A DNA stretch of 64,000 nt from Bacteroidaceae bacterium (GTDB lineage Bacteria; Bacteroidota; Bacteroidia; Bacteroidales; Bacteroidaceae). The notes below the pieces were generated by a model. It had not been told where the DNA came from. It did not search any database and was given only the letters and a program-made list of their open reading frames with translations. This document shows, piece by piece, positions 16,614-25,121 of this stretch (within the stretch, counting starts at the first letter, position 1; each line of letters opens with the position of its first letter). Location of the stretch: positions 106,078-170,077 of the forward strand of contig JAKSIP010000003.1 of assembly GCA_024398715.1 (NCBI GenBank), given 5' to 3'. Made by a program: the position numbers and the translations under genes.

Positions 16614-17675
16614 GTCGGAAACGCCGGTTTCCTGCCTGACCCTCCGGTAAGTGTTCACCATATTGTCATAATCCGATGGATTGATCCATTCGCTGCGGTG
16701 TCCCAGCCACTCTTTTACGAATATTGTGCTGAAATTATCATTCAGCCTTCCTGGAAGGCAACACCACATGTATCTGATTTCCGGTTCAAGCATGGTCCTT
16801 ATACCTGTAATATGATCGTTGACAAAACGTAGTGTAACTGCAAGTTCCAGTCTGGTATTTTCTGCACTCATGTTGGAAACCGCATTTCCAATTGAATAGA
16901 ATACCGGAACACCATTGATATGGGTTGAATCCTGAACTACATGCGGATGCCCTCCAACAATAACATCGGCACCCCTTCCTACAAGATATCCTGCCCATAT
17001 TTCCTGCGTGCTGTTGTGATGCAGTTCATACTCCGTGCCCCAATGGGGAAGAACTGCAATAAAGTCGGCATTCTGTTTTGCTGCTCTTATGAATGCGCTG
17101 TCTATGCTTTCTTTGACCATATAGTTGGTATTTGGCCATCCTTCTGCATGAATTCCGTTTGTACCGTATGTAAAGTTAATGATAGCTAACTTGATTCCTT
17201 TTCTGTCAATAATGACCGGGTAATTCTGCTCAAGCTCCTCTTTGCTGCCTGCACTGCCCGTAAACAGTACTTTTTCTTTCATTCCTTCATATACGGAAAG
17301 GGTGCGCTTGAGGCCTTTCTGACCTCTGTCCAGAATGTGGTTGTTTGCTGTTAGAAACACATCGACTCCACACTCTGTTGCCACATATTCCGCGTATGAG
17401 TCGGGTGCGGAAAACCTGGGATACCCAGTATATGGTTCACCTCCAAGAGAAAATTCCATATTGGCAACTGCTATGTCCGCACTGCGTAAATCCTTAGAGA
17501 TGTGTTTCAGGAATTGTGTGTAATCTTTCTCAAGCTGTGCCTGATGCATCATGACATCGCCAATTATCATAACGGATAACGTGTCCCGGCATGCCTGTGC
17601 TTTTATTGCAGTCTCTCCGTTCAGGAAATGACATACAGATAAAATAATAAACAAGGTGATTGTTTTTGCTTTCAT
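16611..17675 (-). CDS. CapA-family (PGA_cap) metallophosphatase-like protein
   Basis: A 354-residue exported protein (signal peptide about 1-27) of the CapA/PgsA family. Metallophosphatase-like motifs are visible: GD (39-40), NME (72-74), NNH (111-113), PHWGTEYE (210-217) and GGHPH (241-245). Family members take part in poly-gamma-glutamate capsule synthesis or have unknown envelope roles. No capB or capC lies nearby, so capsule synthesis is not supported here. It follows the GSCFA gene by 25 bp on the same strand, probably one operon. The stop codon abuts the last tRNA-Pro-derived repeat. Confidence 0.88.
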   Translation of the reverse strand: MKAKTITLFIILSVCHFLNGETAIKAQACRDTLSVMIIGDVMMHQAQLEKDYTQFLKHISKDLRSADIAVANMEFSLGGEPYTGYPRFSAPDSYAEYVATECGVDVFLTANNHILDRGQKGLKRTLSVYEGMKEKVLFTGSAGSKEELEQNYPVIIDRKGIKLAIINFTYGTNGIHAEGWPNTNYMVKESIDSAFIRAAKQNADFIAVLPHWGTEYELHHNSTQEIWAGYLVGRGADVIVGGHPHVVQDSTHINGVPVFYSIGNAVSNMSAENTRLELAVTLRFVNDHITGIRTMLEPEIRYMWCCLPGRLNDNFSTIFVKEWLGHRSEWINPSDYDNMVNTYRRVRQETGVSD

Positions 17676-17700
17676 ATGCTCAGTTGTTGTGCCTGTATTC

Positions 17701-18660
17701 CTATTCTGATTTTAGAGTTGACAAATCCTGCATGAAATTGGAATATTCACTCATCCTTTTCTTTTCGAAAGCCAAAGCTGACTGTGAATCGGAGTTCAGT
17801 ATGCGGTGTTCCATAGCCAGATGGATTTTTTCTGCGCGCTCGAACATGTCCGTTTCACGTTTTTCATTGCTGAGTGCATATTCGCGGAACCTTTCAAAGA
17901 TGATGTCAACGGCAATAGTGCTGGGGTGACACATGTCGGTATCATAAAAACGGTAGTCACGCAACTGGTCCATCATGATTTCGTAAGCAGGAAAATAATG
18001 TACATTCTCAAACCTGTTGCACAATCTTTCTGTTGCCAGCAGAAGAACGGATTTGCTGATACTGTTCTGATGCAGTCCGTCTTTCAGATGTCTTACAGGA
18101 CTTACCGTCAATATTATATTTGTGTCCTTATTCATTTTTTGGAATACTTGTGCTAATCTGTTTTCTACCATTTCAACGGTCATTTGCTCTCTTGTAAATA
18201 AATCTGCGCCCATTTTGTGGCAATTGCTGACTACCAGACCGTTTTCTTTCAGACGGTATATCCAACTTGTTCCTAATGTGATAATTATCCATTTTGAACT
18301 GTTGATATAACCATTACATTCCATTAATGCACTGTTGGCGTTTGCAATTACTGTTTCTGCCGATGGATTGGCGAATTTTCCATGAATGTACCATGAATTG
18401 TACATTCCGTCCGCATAAAACAGATCATCTTTCGAGAACAGCTCGGGACTGTCCCCGTTGCCTATTGCCCTGTCAAGCAACGAACAGATTGACTCCGGAT
18501 TGAATAAAACACCGAACGGATTTACCAGTGCTGAGTAGTAATGGCTTGTCAATCTTGATCCGATGCTGTCTGTAAAACATGAGCCTGTCAGCAGTATTTT
18601 GTCTCTGTATTTTATTCTCCGGTCCAGAGGGGATATTCCAACGTCTGTGCTTAATTTCAT
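17701..18660 (-). CDS. GSCFA-domain protein
   Basis: A 319-residue protein carrying the family-naming motif GSCF at 26-29 (ILLTGSCFTDSIG) and a later conserved DTDMCHPSTIAVDIIFERF, with His/Asp residues typical of SGNH-type hydrolases. GSCFA proteins resemble SGNH esterases or lipases and occur widely in Bacteroidetes; no substrate is established to my knowledge. No signal peptide is evident. First gene of a leftward pair with the CapA-like gene. A TATTTTTG -7 element on the minus strand (18702-18709) overlaps the divergent lpd promoter. Confidence 0.85.
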   Translation of the reverse strand: MKLSTDVGISPLDRRIKYRDKILLTGSCFTDSIGSRLTSHYYSALVNPFGVLFNPESICSLLDRAIGNGDSPELFSKDDLFYADGMYNSWYIHGKFANPSAETVIANANSALMECNGYINSSKWIIITLGTSWIYRLKENGLVVSNCHKMGADLFTREQMTVEMVENRLAQVFQKMNKDTNIILTVSPVRHLKDGLHQNSISKSVLLLATERLCNRFENVHYFPAYEIMMDQLRDYRFYDTDMCHPSTIAVDIIFERFREYALSNEKRETDMFERAEKIHLAMEHRILNSDSQSALAFEKKRMSEYSNFMQDLSTLKSE

Positions 18661-18685
18661 TTTTTCTCAATATAGTGTTGTTTTA

Positions 18686-18718
18686 TTTGCGTTATTATTT
18701 ACAAAAATAGTACATTTG
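18686..18718 (+). promoter_or_regulatory. Promoter of lpd
   Basis: TTTG (18686-18689), 21 bp, TACATTTG (18711-18718). The -7 box overlaps the upstream GTG candidate start of lpd and so supports ATG 18748. Confidence 0.8.
18702..18709 (-). promoter_or_regulatory. -7 element of the GSCFA-CapA operon
   Basis: The minus strand reads TATTTTTG, a match to TAnnTTTG. It lies inside the spacer of the lpd promoter, so the two divergent promoters overlap face to face. Confidence 0.5.
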
Positions 18719-18747
18719 TGGGACTAAAACAATATTGGAACAATTAT

Positions 18748-20106
18748 ATGGACCAAGAGTTTGACATAGCAATCATTGGAGGCGGCCCGGCAGGTTACAA
18801 TGCTGCTGAAAGTGCATCAAAAACCGGTAAGAGTGTGGTTCTGTTCGAAAAAAATGAGCTCGGCGGAGTCTGCCTGAATGTAGGCTGTATTCCTACAAAG
18901 GCTCTTCTGTTCAGCGCCAAGGTTCTTGATTATACATCCAATGCCGGCAAATACGGAATTGACTGTCTGCCCGGTTCGCCCCAAAGTGCCAGAATTTTTG
19001 CCCGTAAGAACAAAATCGTCAAAAAACTGACAGGTGCGGTAAGTCTCAAATTGCGCAATTGTGGTGTAACTGTAATAAAGGCACAGGCCCGCCTTGACGG
19101 TAAGGAAAATGATCTGTTCAGGATATCTGTCCAGGACGGCACCTGTTTTGCCCGCAATGTACTGCTGTGCTCCGGCTCTGAAACGGTTATTCCGCCAATA
19201 CCGGGCCTGAAGGAAGGCCTTGGAAGTTATGTGTTGACATCGGACATGGCATTAAACCTTAACAGCATTCCACAGGAAATTGCCATCATTGGCGGTGGGG
19301 TGATAGGAATGGAATTCGCCAGTTTCTTCTGCAGCATGGGCTCAAAAGTCACTGTTATTGAGATGGCGCAGCAGATTCTTCCGGGATTTGACAGTGAACT
19401 TACAGATTATCTGCAGAAAACGTATTCCAAGAAAGGAGTCAGGTTTATGACCGCTACAAGAGTTACTGCGGTAAGTCCTTCAGGTATCAGTTATTCCAGT
19501 GATTCAGAGCCCCAGGGTTTTCTTGAAACTCCCGTATCTCTTGTTTCTGTAGGACGCAGGCCGAATGCCACCGCTCTTGGACTTGATACGCTCAATGTGG
19601 AGATGGATAGGGCCGCTGTAAAAGTAGGCTTGGATATGCAGACCAATGTTCCCGGACTTTTTGCCGCAGGCGATGTGACCGCTCTGTCCATGCTTGCCCA
19701 TAGCGCAATAGCCCAGGCTCAGGTGGCAATAGACAATATGTGCGGAACCAAATCAATTATGCAGTACAATGCAATTCCTGGTGTGGTTTATACAAATCCT
19801 GAAATTGCCCAGATAGGGCTGACCCAGGCCAATGCCGTTGCCAAGGGACTGGATATTGATGTCCGCAAGCTTCCAATGACATACTCCGGACGTTTTCAGG
19901 CCGAGAACGAAATGGAGAACGGACTTTGCAAGGTAGTGCTTGACAGACGCACCAATCTGATTCTCGGTGCTCAGATGTGCGGAAATATGTGCAGTGAAAT
20001 CATTTCGGTAATTGGTGTTGCAATCAAGTTCGGAATCACTCTGCCGCAATTGCAGCAGACAATATTCCCACATCCGTCAGTAACCGAAATTTTGAAAGAA
20101 TTGTAA
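18748..20106 (+). CDS. lpdA: Dihydrolipoyl dehydrogenase
   Basis: A 452-residue FAD-dependent disulfide oxidoreductase that reoxidises dihydrolipoamide with NAD+. Features: FAD-binding GGGPAG (11-16), redox pair Cys42/Cys47 in CLNVGC followed by IPTK, NAD-binding GGGVIGMEFASFF, a central AAGDVT, and the C-terminal FPHPSVTE with the active-site His-x-x-x-x-Glu. No E1, E2 or glycine-cleavage genes lie in the window, so which complex it serves is unknown. ATG 18748 is supported by promoter position. Mercuric or glutathione reductase is unlikely, since the Lpd-type CLNVGCIPTK is intact. Confidence 0.92.
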   Translation: MDQEFDIAIIGGGPAGYNAAESASKTGKSVVLFEKNELGGVCLNVGCIPTKALLFSAKVLDYTSNAGKYGIDCLPGSPQSARIFARKNKIVKKLTGAVSLKLRNCGVTVIKAQARLDGKENDLFRISVQDGTCFARNVLLCSGSETVIPPIPGLKEGLGSYVLTSDMALNLNSIPQEIAIIGGGVIGMEFASFFCSMGSKVTVIEMAQQILPGFDSELTDYLQKTYSKKGVRFMTATRVTAVSPSGISYSSDSEPQGFLETPVSLVSVGRRPNATALGLDTLNVEMDRAAVKVGLDMQTNVPGLFAAGDVTALSMLAHSAIAQAQVAIDNMCGTKSIMQYNAIPGVVYTNPEIAQIGLTQANAVAKGLDIDVRKLPMTYSGRFQAENEMENGLCKVVLDRRTNLILGAQMCGNMCSEIISVIGVAIKFGITLPQLQQTIFPHPSVTEILKEL

Positions 20107-20122
20107 TTTTAAAATCATTCAT

Positions 20123-21451
20123 ATGAAGTCAGTAAAAGTTAAACCGGCACATGGTAAATTGGGAGTTATGTGCGTTGGTTTGGGAGGCGTGGCATCGACT
20201 TTCATTGTCGGAACGCTGATGGCCAGAAAAGGTCTTGCAGTTCCTGTCGGTGCTTTTTCCCAATTGGGGAAAATGCGTGTCGGACGTGGGGCTGAAAAAC
20301 AATATAAAGCAGTTGGAGAGATTATCCCTCTGGCAGATCTGAACGATGTGGTTTTCGGCGCCTGGGATGTGTTCACAGACAATGCTTACGAAAGCGCCCT
20401 TTACTGTAAGGTTCTCAAACCGGAGGATATTGAACCTGTGCGCGATGAACTGGAGCGGATCAAACCTATGAAAGCATGTTTCGACAAGGATTTTGCGCAG
20501 AACCTGCTGAATCCGGAATATGGTCGCACGCCGGATCCCGTTTGGGCTATGCCGGCCGATACCCGCTGGAACTATGCACAGAATCTTAGAAAGGATATTC
20601 AGGATTTCAGGAAAAACAACGGTTGCGACCGCGTTATTGTTTTCTGGATAGCAAGTACCGAGTCTTATGTCCCGCGTAACGAACAGGTACACGGTTCCTT
20701 GGCCCAGTTCGAACAGGCATTGAAAAACGATGACCGTGTGCATATTGCCCCAAGTATGGTTTACGCTTATGCCGCACTTCAGGAGGGTTGCCCCTTTATC
20801 ATGGGTGCTCCCAATGTCTGTGTTGACATACCGGCAATGTTTGAACTTTCAAAACAGAAAAACGTTCCTATCATAGGCAAGGATTTCAAGAGCGGTCAGA
20901 CTATGATGAAAAGCGCTCTTGCTCCAACTTTCCGTACCCGTCTGCTTGGAGTTAACGGCTGGTTCTCAACCAATATCCTTGGAAACCGTGACGGAGCCGT
21001 AATTGATTATCCTACCAATTTTGAGACAAAACGTGTAAGCAAATCGTCTTCTTTGGAATGGATTCTGGATCAGGATGTATATCCCCAGCTGTATTCCGAT
21101 GTCTATCACAAGGTTAAAATCAATTTCTACCCTCCGCGTAATGACAATAAGGAAAGCTGGGATAACATTGACATATTCGGCTGGATGGGTTATCCAATGC
21201 AGATAAAGGTCAATTTCCTGTGCCGCGATTCAATTCTTGCAGCGCCTATCTGTCTTGATCTTATGTTGTTTGCCGATGTTGCTCTGCGTGCCGGTCTCGC
21301 AGGTGTTCAGGAGTGGCTTTCCTTCTATGTCAAGAAACCGATGACATACGATGACGGAATACCTTGTCACGATCTTTTTATGGAGTTCGCAATGCTCAAA
21401 AACAAGATCCGTGAATTAGGCGGATACGAACCGGATCAGGAACTGGATTAA
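20123..21451 (+). CDS. ino1: myo-Inositol-1-phosphate (inositol-3-phosphate) synthase
   Basis: A 442-residue NAD-dependent isomerase converting glucose 6-phosphate to inositol 3-phosphate. Recognisable segments: an N-terminal Rossmann start (GVMCVGLGGVAST), the family-specific PFIMGAPNVCVDIP, IGKDFKSGQTMMKS with catalytic lysines, and NILGNRDGAVI. In Bacteroides this enzyme feeds inositol lipid synthesis, but here it stands 16 bp after lpd without the phosphatidylinositol-phosphate synthase genes. It may be co-transcribed with lpd. Confidence 0.93.
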   Translation: MKSVKVKPAHGKLGVMCVGLGGVASTFIVGTLMARKGLAVPVGAFSQLGKMRVGRGAEKQYKAVGEIIPLADLNDVVFGAWDVFTDNAYESALYCKVLKPEDIEPVRDELERIKPMKACFDKDFAQNLLNPEYGRTPDPVWAMPADTRWNYAQNLRKDIQDFRKNNGCDRVIVFWIASTESYVPRNEQVHGSLAQFEQALKNDDRVHIAPSMVYAYAALQEGCPFIMGAPNVCVDIPAMFELSKQKNVPIIGKDFKSGQTMMKSALAPTFRTRLLGVNGWFSTNILGNRDGAVIDYPTNFETKRVSKSSSLEWILDQDVYPQLYSDVYHKVKINFYPPRNDNKESWDNIDIFGWMGYPMQIKVNFLCRDSILAAPICLDLMLFADVALRAGLAGVQEWLSFYVKKPMTYDDGIPCHDLFMEFAMLKNKIRELGGYEPDQELD

Positions 21452-21542
21452 CCTGTGTTATGCAACAAATATTCATTTTTTCAGAAGAGGCAAGTTTGTT
21501 TTAAGCATATTTATTAATAAAATTCTGCTGAAAATATGCCGG

Positions 21543-21567
21543 ATTATGAATATTATGCGTAATTTTG
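21543..21567 (+). promoter_or_regulatory. argR-operon promoter with candidate ARG box
   Basis: TAATTTTG at 21560-21567 is a perfect -7 element 27 bp before argR. Overlapping it upstream is an imperfect palindrome (21543-21563, outer ATTA/TAAT, containing TGAATATTATGC) that matches the left half of the E. coli ARG-box consensus and the right half poorly. Autoregulation by ArgR is inferred. Confidence 0.45.
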
Positions 21568-21594
21568 TGGCCCATTTCAGAATATTTATACAAT

Positions 21595-22080
21595 ATGAAG
21601 AATAAGAACAGTCGTTTGGATGCAATCCGGCTAATAGTTTCCGGTCAGGATGTCCATACTCAGGAGGAACTGCTCACTCTTTTGATTCAGGACGGATATC
21701 AGGTAACTCAGGCTACATTGTCCAGAGACCTCAAGCGTATGAAAATATCCAAGGTGGCCAATGCGTATGGCGACTACCTGTATGTATTGCCCAACCATGC
21801 TGTCATCAAACATGCACCCGCAGCGGAAATGTCTGCAGCGAATTCTTCCGGATCAAAGCCCCGTTATGGTTTCATTTCTTTGAAATTCACAGGGAATATG
21901 GCTGTTATCAAGACTTGTCCCGGATATGCAAGCGGACTTGCTTACGATATAGATAATTTGAATGTGGCCGATATTCTTGGAACAATTGCCGGCGATGATA
22001 CATTGCTGATCATTTTGTCCGAGGATGCGGACCGCACCAAGATAAAACGAATGTTAGAACCTGTAATAGTTTCATTGTAA
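21595..22080 (+). CDS. argR: Arginine repressor
   Basis: A 161-residue ArgR-family regulator: N-terminal winged helix (about 6-75) with QVTQATLSRDLKRM as the recognition helix region, and a C-terminal oligomerisation/arginine-binding domain with AGDDTLLII (the family's GDDT motif). It binds ARG boxes as a hexamer when arginine is plentiful. First gene of the arginine operon (argR-GNAT-argG-pspC-argC-argD). ATG 21595 was chosen because an upstream TTG start would fall inside the -7 box. Confidence 0.95.
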   Translation: MKNKNSRLDAIRLIVSGQDVHTQEELLTLLIQDGYQVTQATLSRDLKRMKISKVANAYGDYLYVLPNHAVIKHAPAAEMSAANSSGSKPRYGFISLKFTGNMAVIKTCPGYASGLAYDIDNLNVADILGTIAGDDTLLIILSEDADRTKIKRMLEPVIVSL

Positions 22081-22099
22081 AAGTTTTTTTTACGTAATA

Positions 22100-22714
22100 A
22101 TGGAAGAGGAAATTGAAGTGCTTGTGGCTGATGCCAGTCACGAGATTTATACTGATGAGATTCTTAAAACTATTGCCGATGCCGCTGCAGTACGCGGAAC
22201 AGGCATAGCCAAACGTACTCATGAGTATGTTACTCAGAAAATGAAGGAAGGAAAGGCAGTCATTGCTTTATGCGGCAAGTCTTTTGTCGGTTTCAGTTAC
22301 ATTGAAACGTGGGAGAACAAGAAATATGTGACAACAAGCGGTCTTATAGTATCTCCGCTGTTCCGTAATCGCGGTGTTGCAAAGAGAATAAAGGACATGA
22401 CATTCACTCTTGCCCGTACCCGCTGGCCGGAGGCAAAGATATTCAGTCTTACAAGCGGTTCCGCCGTTATGAAAATGAACACTCATCTGGGCTATCTGCC
22501 TGTTACTTTTGCAGACCTTACAGAGGATGAACATTTCTGGAAAGGCTGTGAGGGTTGTGTCAATGTTGATGTCCTCAAGCGTACGGACCGCCGTTACTGT
22601 ATCTGTACGGCAATGCTTTTTGATCCCAAAGAGCATATGGGCCAGCCGCTCCCGGTCGAACTGGACAGCAATACAAAGAAAAGAATTCAGGAATTGGACA
22701 AATTGGAAAAATAA
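22100..22714 (+). CDS. GNAT acyltransferase of the arginine operon (probable N-acylglutamate synthase)
   Basis: A 204-residue GNAT-fold protein. The acyl-CoA site motif is seen in VSPLFRNRGVAKRIKD (around 85-100), and a Cys-rich tail follows (KGCEGCVNVD). It lies 19 bp after argR and 2 bp before argG. The operon otherwise lacks a first-step enzyme (no argA or argJ), and in Bacteroides the equivalent gene is, as I recall, proposed to make the N-acylated (probably N-succinyl) glutamate that starts arginine synthesis. That role is inferred from position; the family alone would allow any small amine or amino acid as acceptor. Confidence 0.75.
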   Translation: MEEEIEVLVADASHEIYTDEILKTIADAAAVRGTGIAKRTHEYVTQKMKEGKAVIALCGKSFVGFSYIETWENKKYVTTSGLIVSPLFRNRGVAKRIKDMTFTLARTRWPEAKIFSLTSGSAVMKMNTHLGYLPVTFADLTEDEHFWKGCEGCVNVDVLKRTDRRYCICTAMLFDPKEHMGQPLPVELDSNTKKRIQELDKLEK

Positions 22715-22716
22715 AA

Positions 22717-23919
22717 ATGGCAAAGAAAAAAGTTGTAGTTGCATTCAGCGGTGGCTTGGACACAAGCTACACTGTCATGTATCTTGCAAAAGAGAAAGGT
22801 TACGAGGTTCATGCCGCATGCGCCAATACAGGCGGTTTCAGCGCTGAACAGCTTAAAACAAATGAAGAGAATGCTTACAAGCTTGGTGCAACCAAGTATG
22901 TGACTCTTGACGTAACTCAGGAATATTACGAGAAGAGTTTGAAATATATGGTATTCGGAAACGTTCTGCGTAATAACTGTTATCCTATTTCAGTATCCAG
23001 CGAACGTATTTTCCAGGCTCTTGCCATTGCCCGTTATGCGCGTGAGATAGGTGCCGATGCCATCGCTCACGGTTCAACAGGTGCAGGTAACGACCAGATC
23101 CGTTTTGATATGACATTTCTGGTAAAAGCGCCAGGAGTGGAAATCATAACTCTTACGCGTGACAACAACCTTACCCGTAAGGAAGAAATAGATTATTTGA
23201 ACGCTCACGGTTTCAGTGCCGATTTTGCAAAACTCAAATATTCATATAACGTAGGTATCTGGGGCACTTCAATTTGCGGTGGAGAGATTCTGGACAGCAA
23301 ACAGGGTCTTCCCGAAAGCGCATACCTGAAACATCCTGCCAAAGACGGTTCAGAGATTTTGAGTCTTGGATTCAAAGAAGGTGAGCTCTGTTCCGTAAAC
23401 GGAAAAGAATACAGTAATAAGATAGAGGCCATCCAGGCAGTTGAGTCAATAGGAGCCTCTTATGCAATAGGCCGCGACTGTCATGTTGGCGATACTATCA
23501 TAGGTATAAAGGGCCGTGTAGGTTTTGAGGCCGCTGCTCCTATGCTCATTATAGGTGCACATCGTTTTCTTGAGAAATACACACTTTCAAAGTGGCAGCA
23601 GTATTGGAAAGACCAGGTAAGCAACTGGTACGGAATGTTCCTTCACGAAAGCCAGTACCTTGAGCCTGTTATGCCTGATATAGAAGCCATGCTTCTCAGT
23701 TCACAGCGCAATGTGACCGGTACGGTAACTCTCGAGTTGCGTCCCTACAGTTTCCAGACAGTAGGTGTTGATTCCGGGAATGACCTTGTTCACAACAAAC
23801 TGGGCGAGTACGGAGAGGTTCAGCGCGGTTGGACAGCAGACGATGCCAAAGGCTTCATTAAAGTTACTTCAACCCCGTTGCGTGCATATTATGCAGCGCA
23901 TCCCGATGAAAGAAAATAA
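22717..23919 (+). CDS. argG: Argininosuccinate synthase
   Basis: A 400-residue ATP-dependent ligase joining citrulline and aspartate. The PP-loop AFSGGLDTS is at 9-17, and the family segments HGSTGAGNDQIRFD and YSYNVGIWG are present. In step with the arginine operon; starts 2 bp after the GNAT gene. Argininosuccinate lyase (argH) is not in the window. Confidence 0.97.
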   Translation: MAKKKVVVAFSGGLDTSYTVMYLAKEKGYEVHAACANTGGFSAEQLKTNEENAYKLGATKYVTLDVTQEYYEKSLKYMVFGNVLRNNCYPISVSSERIFQALAIARYAREIGADAIAHGSTGAGNDQIRFDMTFLVKAPGVEIITLTRDNNLTRKEEIDYLNAHGFSADFAKLKYSYNVGIWGTSICGGEILDSKQGLPESAYLKHPAKDGSEILSLGFKEGELCSVNGKEYSNKIEAIQAVESIGASYAIGRDCHVGDTIIGIKGRVGFEAAAPMLIIGAHRFLEKYTLSKWQQYWKDQVSNWYGMFLHESQYLEPVMPDIEAMLLSSQRNVTGTVTLELRPYSFQTVGVDSGNDLVHNKLGEYGEVQRGWTADDAKGFIKVTSTPLRAYYAAHPDERK

Positions 23920-23946
23920 TTTATTAACCTTTAAATGATACAAATT

Positions 23947-24126
23947 ATGAGCGAAAAAAAACTTGTCAGAAAGAATGGTGTTATCGCAGGTGTTTGCGGT
24001 GGTGTAGCAGATTACTTCGGCTTTGACGTCAAACTTGTCAGAATTATCTGGGTGCTTGCAGTAATCTTTGCAGGTATTGGTCTTTTGGCCTATCTTATCC
24101 TTTGGCTGATAATGAAAAAAGAATAA
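23947..24126 (+). CDS. Small PspC-domain membrane protein
   Basis: A 59-residue protein that is a single PspC domain: KLVRKNGVIAGVCGGVADYFG followed by one hydrophobic transmembrane segment (about 31-56). PspC proteins sense membrane stress in enterobacteria; stand-alone mini versions are common in Bacteroidetes with no settled role. It lies between argG and argC with 27- and 6-bp gaps, so it is transcribed with arginine genes. ATG 23947 is preferred; ATG 23935 would add four residues. Confidence 0.88.
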   Translation: MSEKKLVRKNGVIAGVCGGVADYFGFDVKLVRIIWVLAVIFAGIGLLAYLILWLIMKKE

Positions 24127-24132
24127 TCAGTC

Positions 24133-25101
24133 ATGATTAAGGTAGGAATAATTGGAGGAGCAGGTTATACAGCCGGTGAACTTTTAAGAATTCTTTTGAA
24201 CCATCCGGATGTTGAACTTGTATTCGTAAACAGTAGCAGCAACGCAGGAAACAAACTGTATTCCGTTCATGAAGGATTGATAGGAGAAACGGAAATGGCC
24301 TTTACAGACGCTTTGCCTTTGGAGGACATTGATGTCTTATTCTTCTGTACGGCCCATGGAGATTCCAAGAAGTTTCTGGAAGAGCATACCTTACCTGAAA
24401 AGCTCAAGGTGATTGATCTTGCTCAGGATTTCCGTCTGGAATATGAGGGGAACAGGTTCATATATGGTCTGCCGGAACTGAACCGCCGTAAAATCTGTCA
24501 GAGTCAGTATGTTGCAAATCCAGGTTGCTTTGCCACTGCTATCCAGTTAGGACTCTTGCCTTTAGCCAAGAACCTGATGCTTAATGACGATATCTATGTA
24601 AATGCCATTACGGGCAGTACAGGTGCCGGCGTTAAGCCTCAGGCTACAAGTCATTTCAGCTGGCGTACCGATAACATGAGCATTTACAAGCCCTTTGTCC
24701 ATCAGCATCTGCCGGAAATAAAACAATCACTCAAACATCTTCAGAACAGTTTTGATTCTGAGATACATTTTATCCCGTATCGCGGAGATTTTGCACGCGG
24801 TATATTCGCAACAATGATGGTTCGCAACCAGGTTGGCATAGAGGAACTGTACACTCTTTATCGTGATTATTACAAGGAAGACTCTTTTGTGCACGTGGTT
24901 GAAACCAATATAGATTTAAAGCAGGTAGTGAACACAAACAAGTGCCTTATTCATCTTGAGAAACACAATGACCAGTTGCTTGTAGTATCGGCAATCGACA
25001 ATCTTATCAAGGGAGCAAGCGGTACAGCCGTTCACAATATGAACCTGTTGTTTAATTTGAAAGAGACCGTTGGTCTGAAACTCAAACCTTCCGGTTTCTG
25101 A
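24133..25101 (+). CDS. argC: N-acyl-gamma-glutamyl-phosphate reductase
   Basis: A 322-residue NADPH-dependent reductase of arginine synthesis, forming the N-acylglutamate semialdehyde. N-terminal Rossmann GGAGYTAGEL (9-18), catalytic Cys in NPGCFAT, and GSTGAGVKPQ. In Bacteroides the substrate is likely N-succinylated. Sixth-step partner argB (kinase) is not in this window. Confidence 0.96.
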   Translation: MIKVGIIGGAGYTAGELLRILLNHPDVELVFVNSSSNAGNKLYSVHEGLIGETEMAFTDALPLEDIDVLFFCTAHGDSKKFLEEHTLPEKLKVIDLAQDFRLEYEGNRFIYGLPELNRRKICQSQYVANPGCFATAIQLGLLPLAKNLMLNDDIYVNAITGSTGAGVKPQATSHFSWRTDNMSIYKPFVHQHLPEIKQSLKHLQNSFDSEIHFIPYRGDFARGIFATMMVRNQVGIEELYTLYRDYYKEDSFVHVVETNIDLKQVVNTNKCLIHLEKHNDQLLVVSAIDNLIKGASGTAVHNMNLLFNLKETVGLKLKPSGF

Positions 25102-25121
25102 TTTGAAATAAGGAGTATATA

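Noticed and set aside
16292..16832. ORFs across tRNA-Pro and its repeats
   Set aside because: Known kind of false prediction: translation of tRNA sequence (RRLERPTPTS-like peptides).
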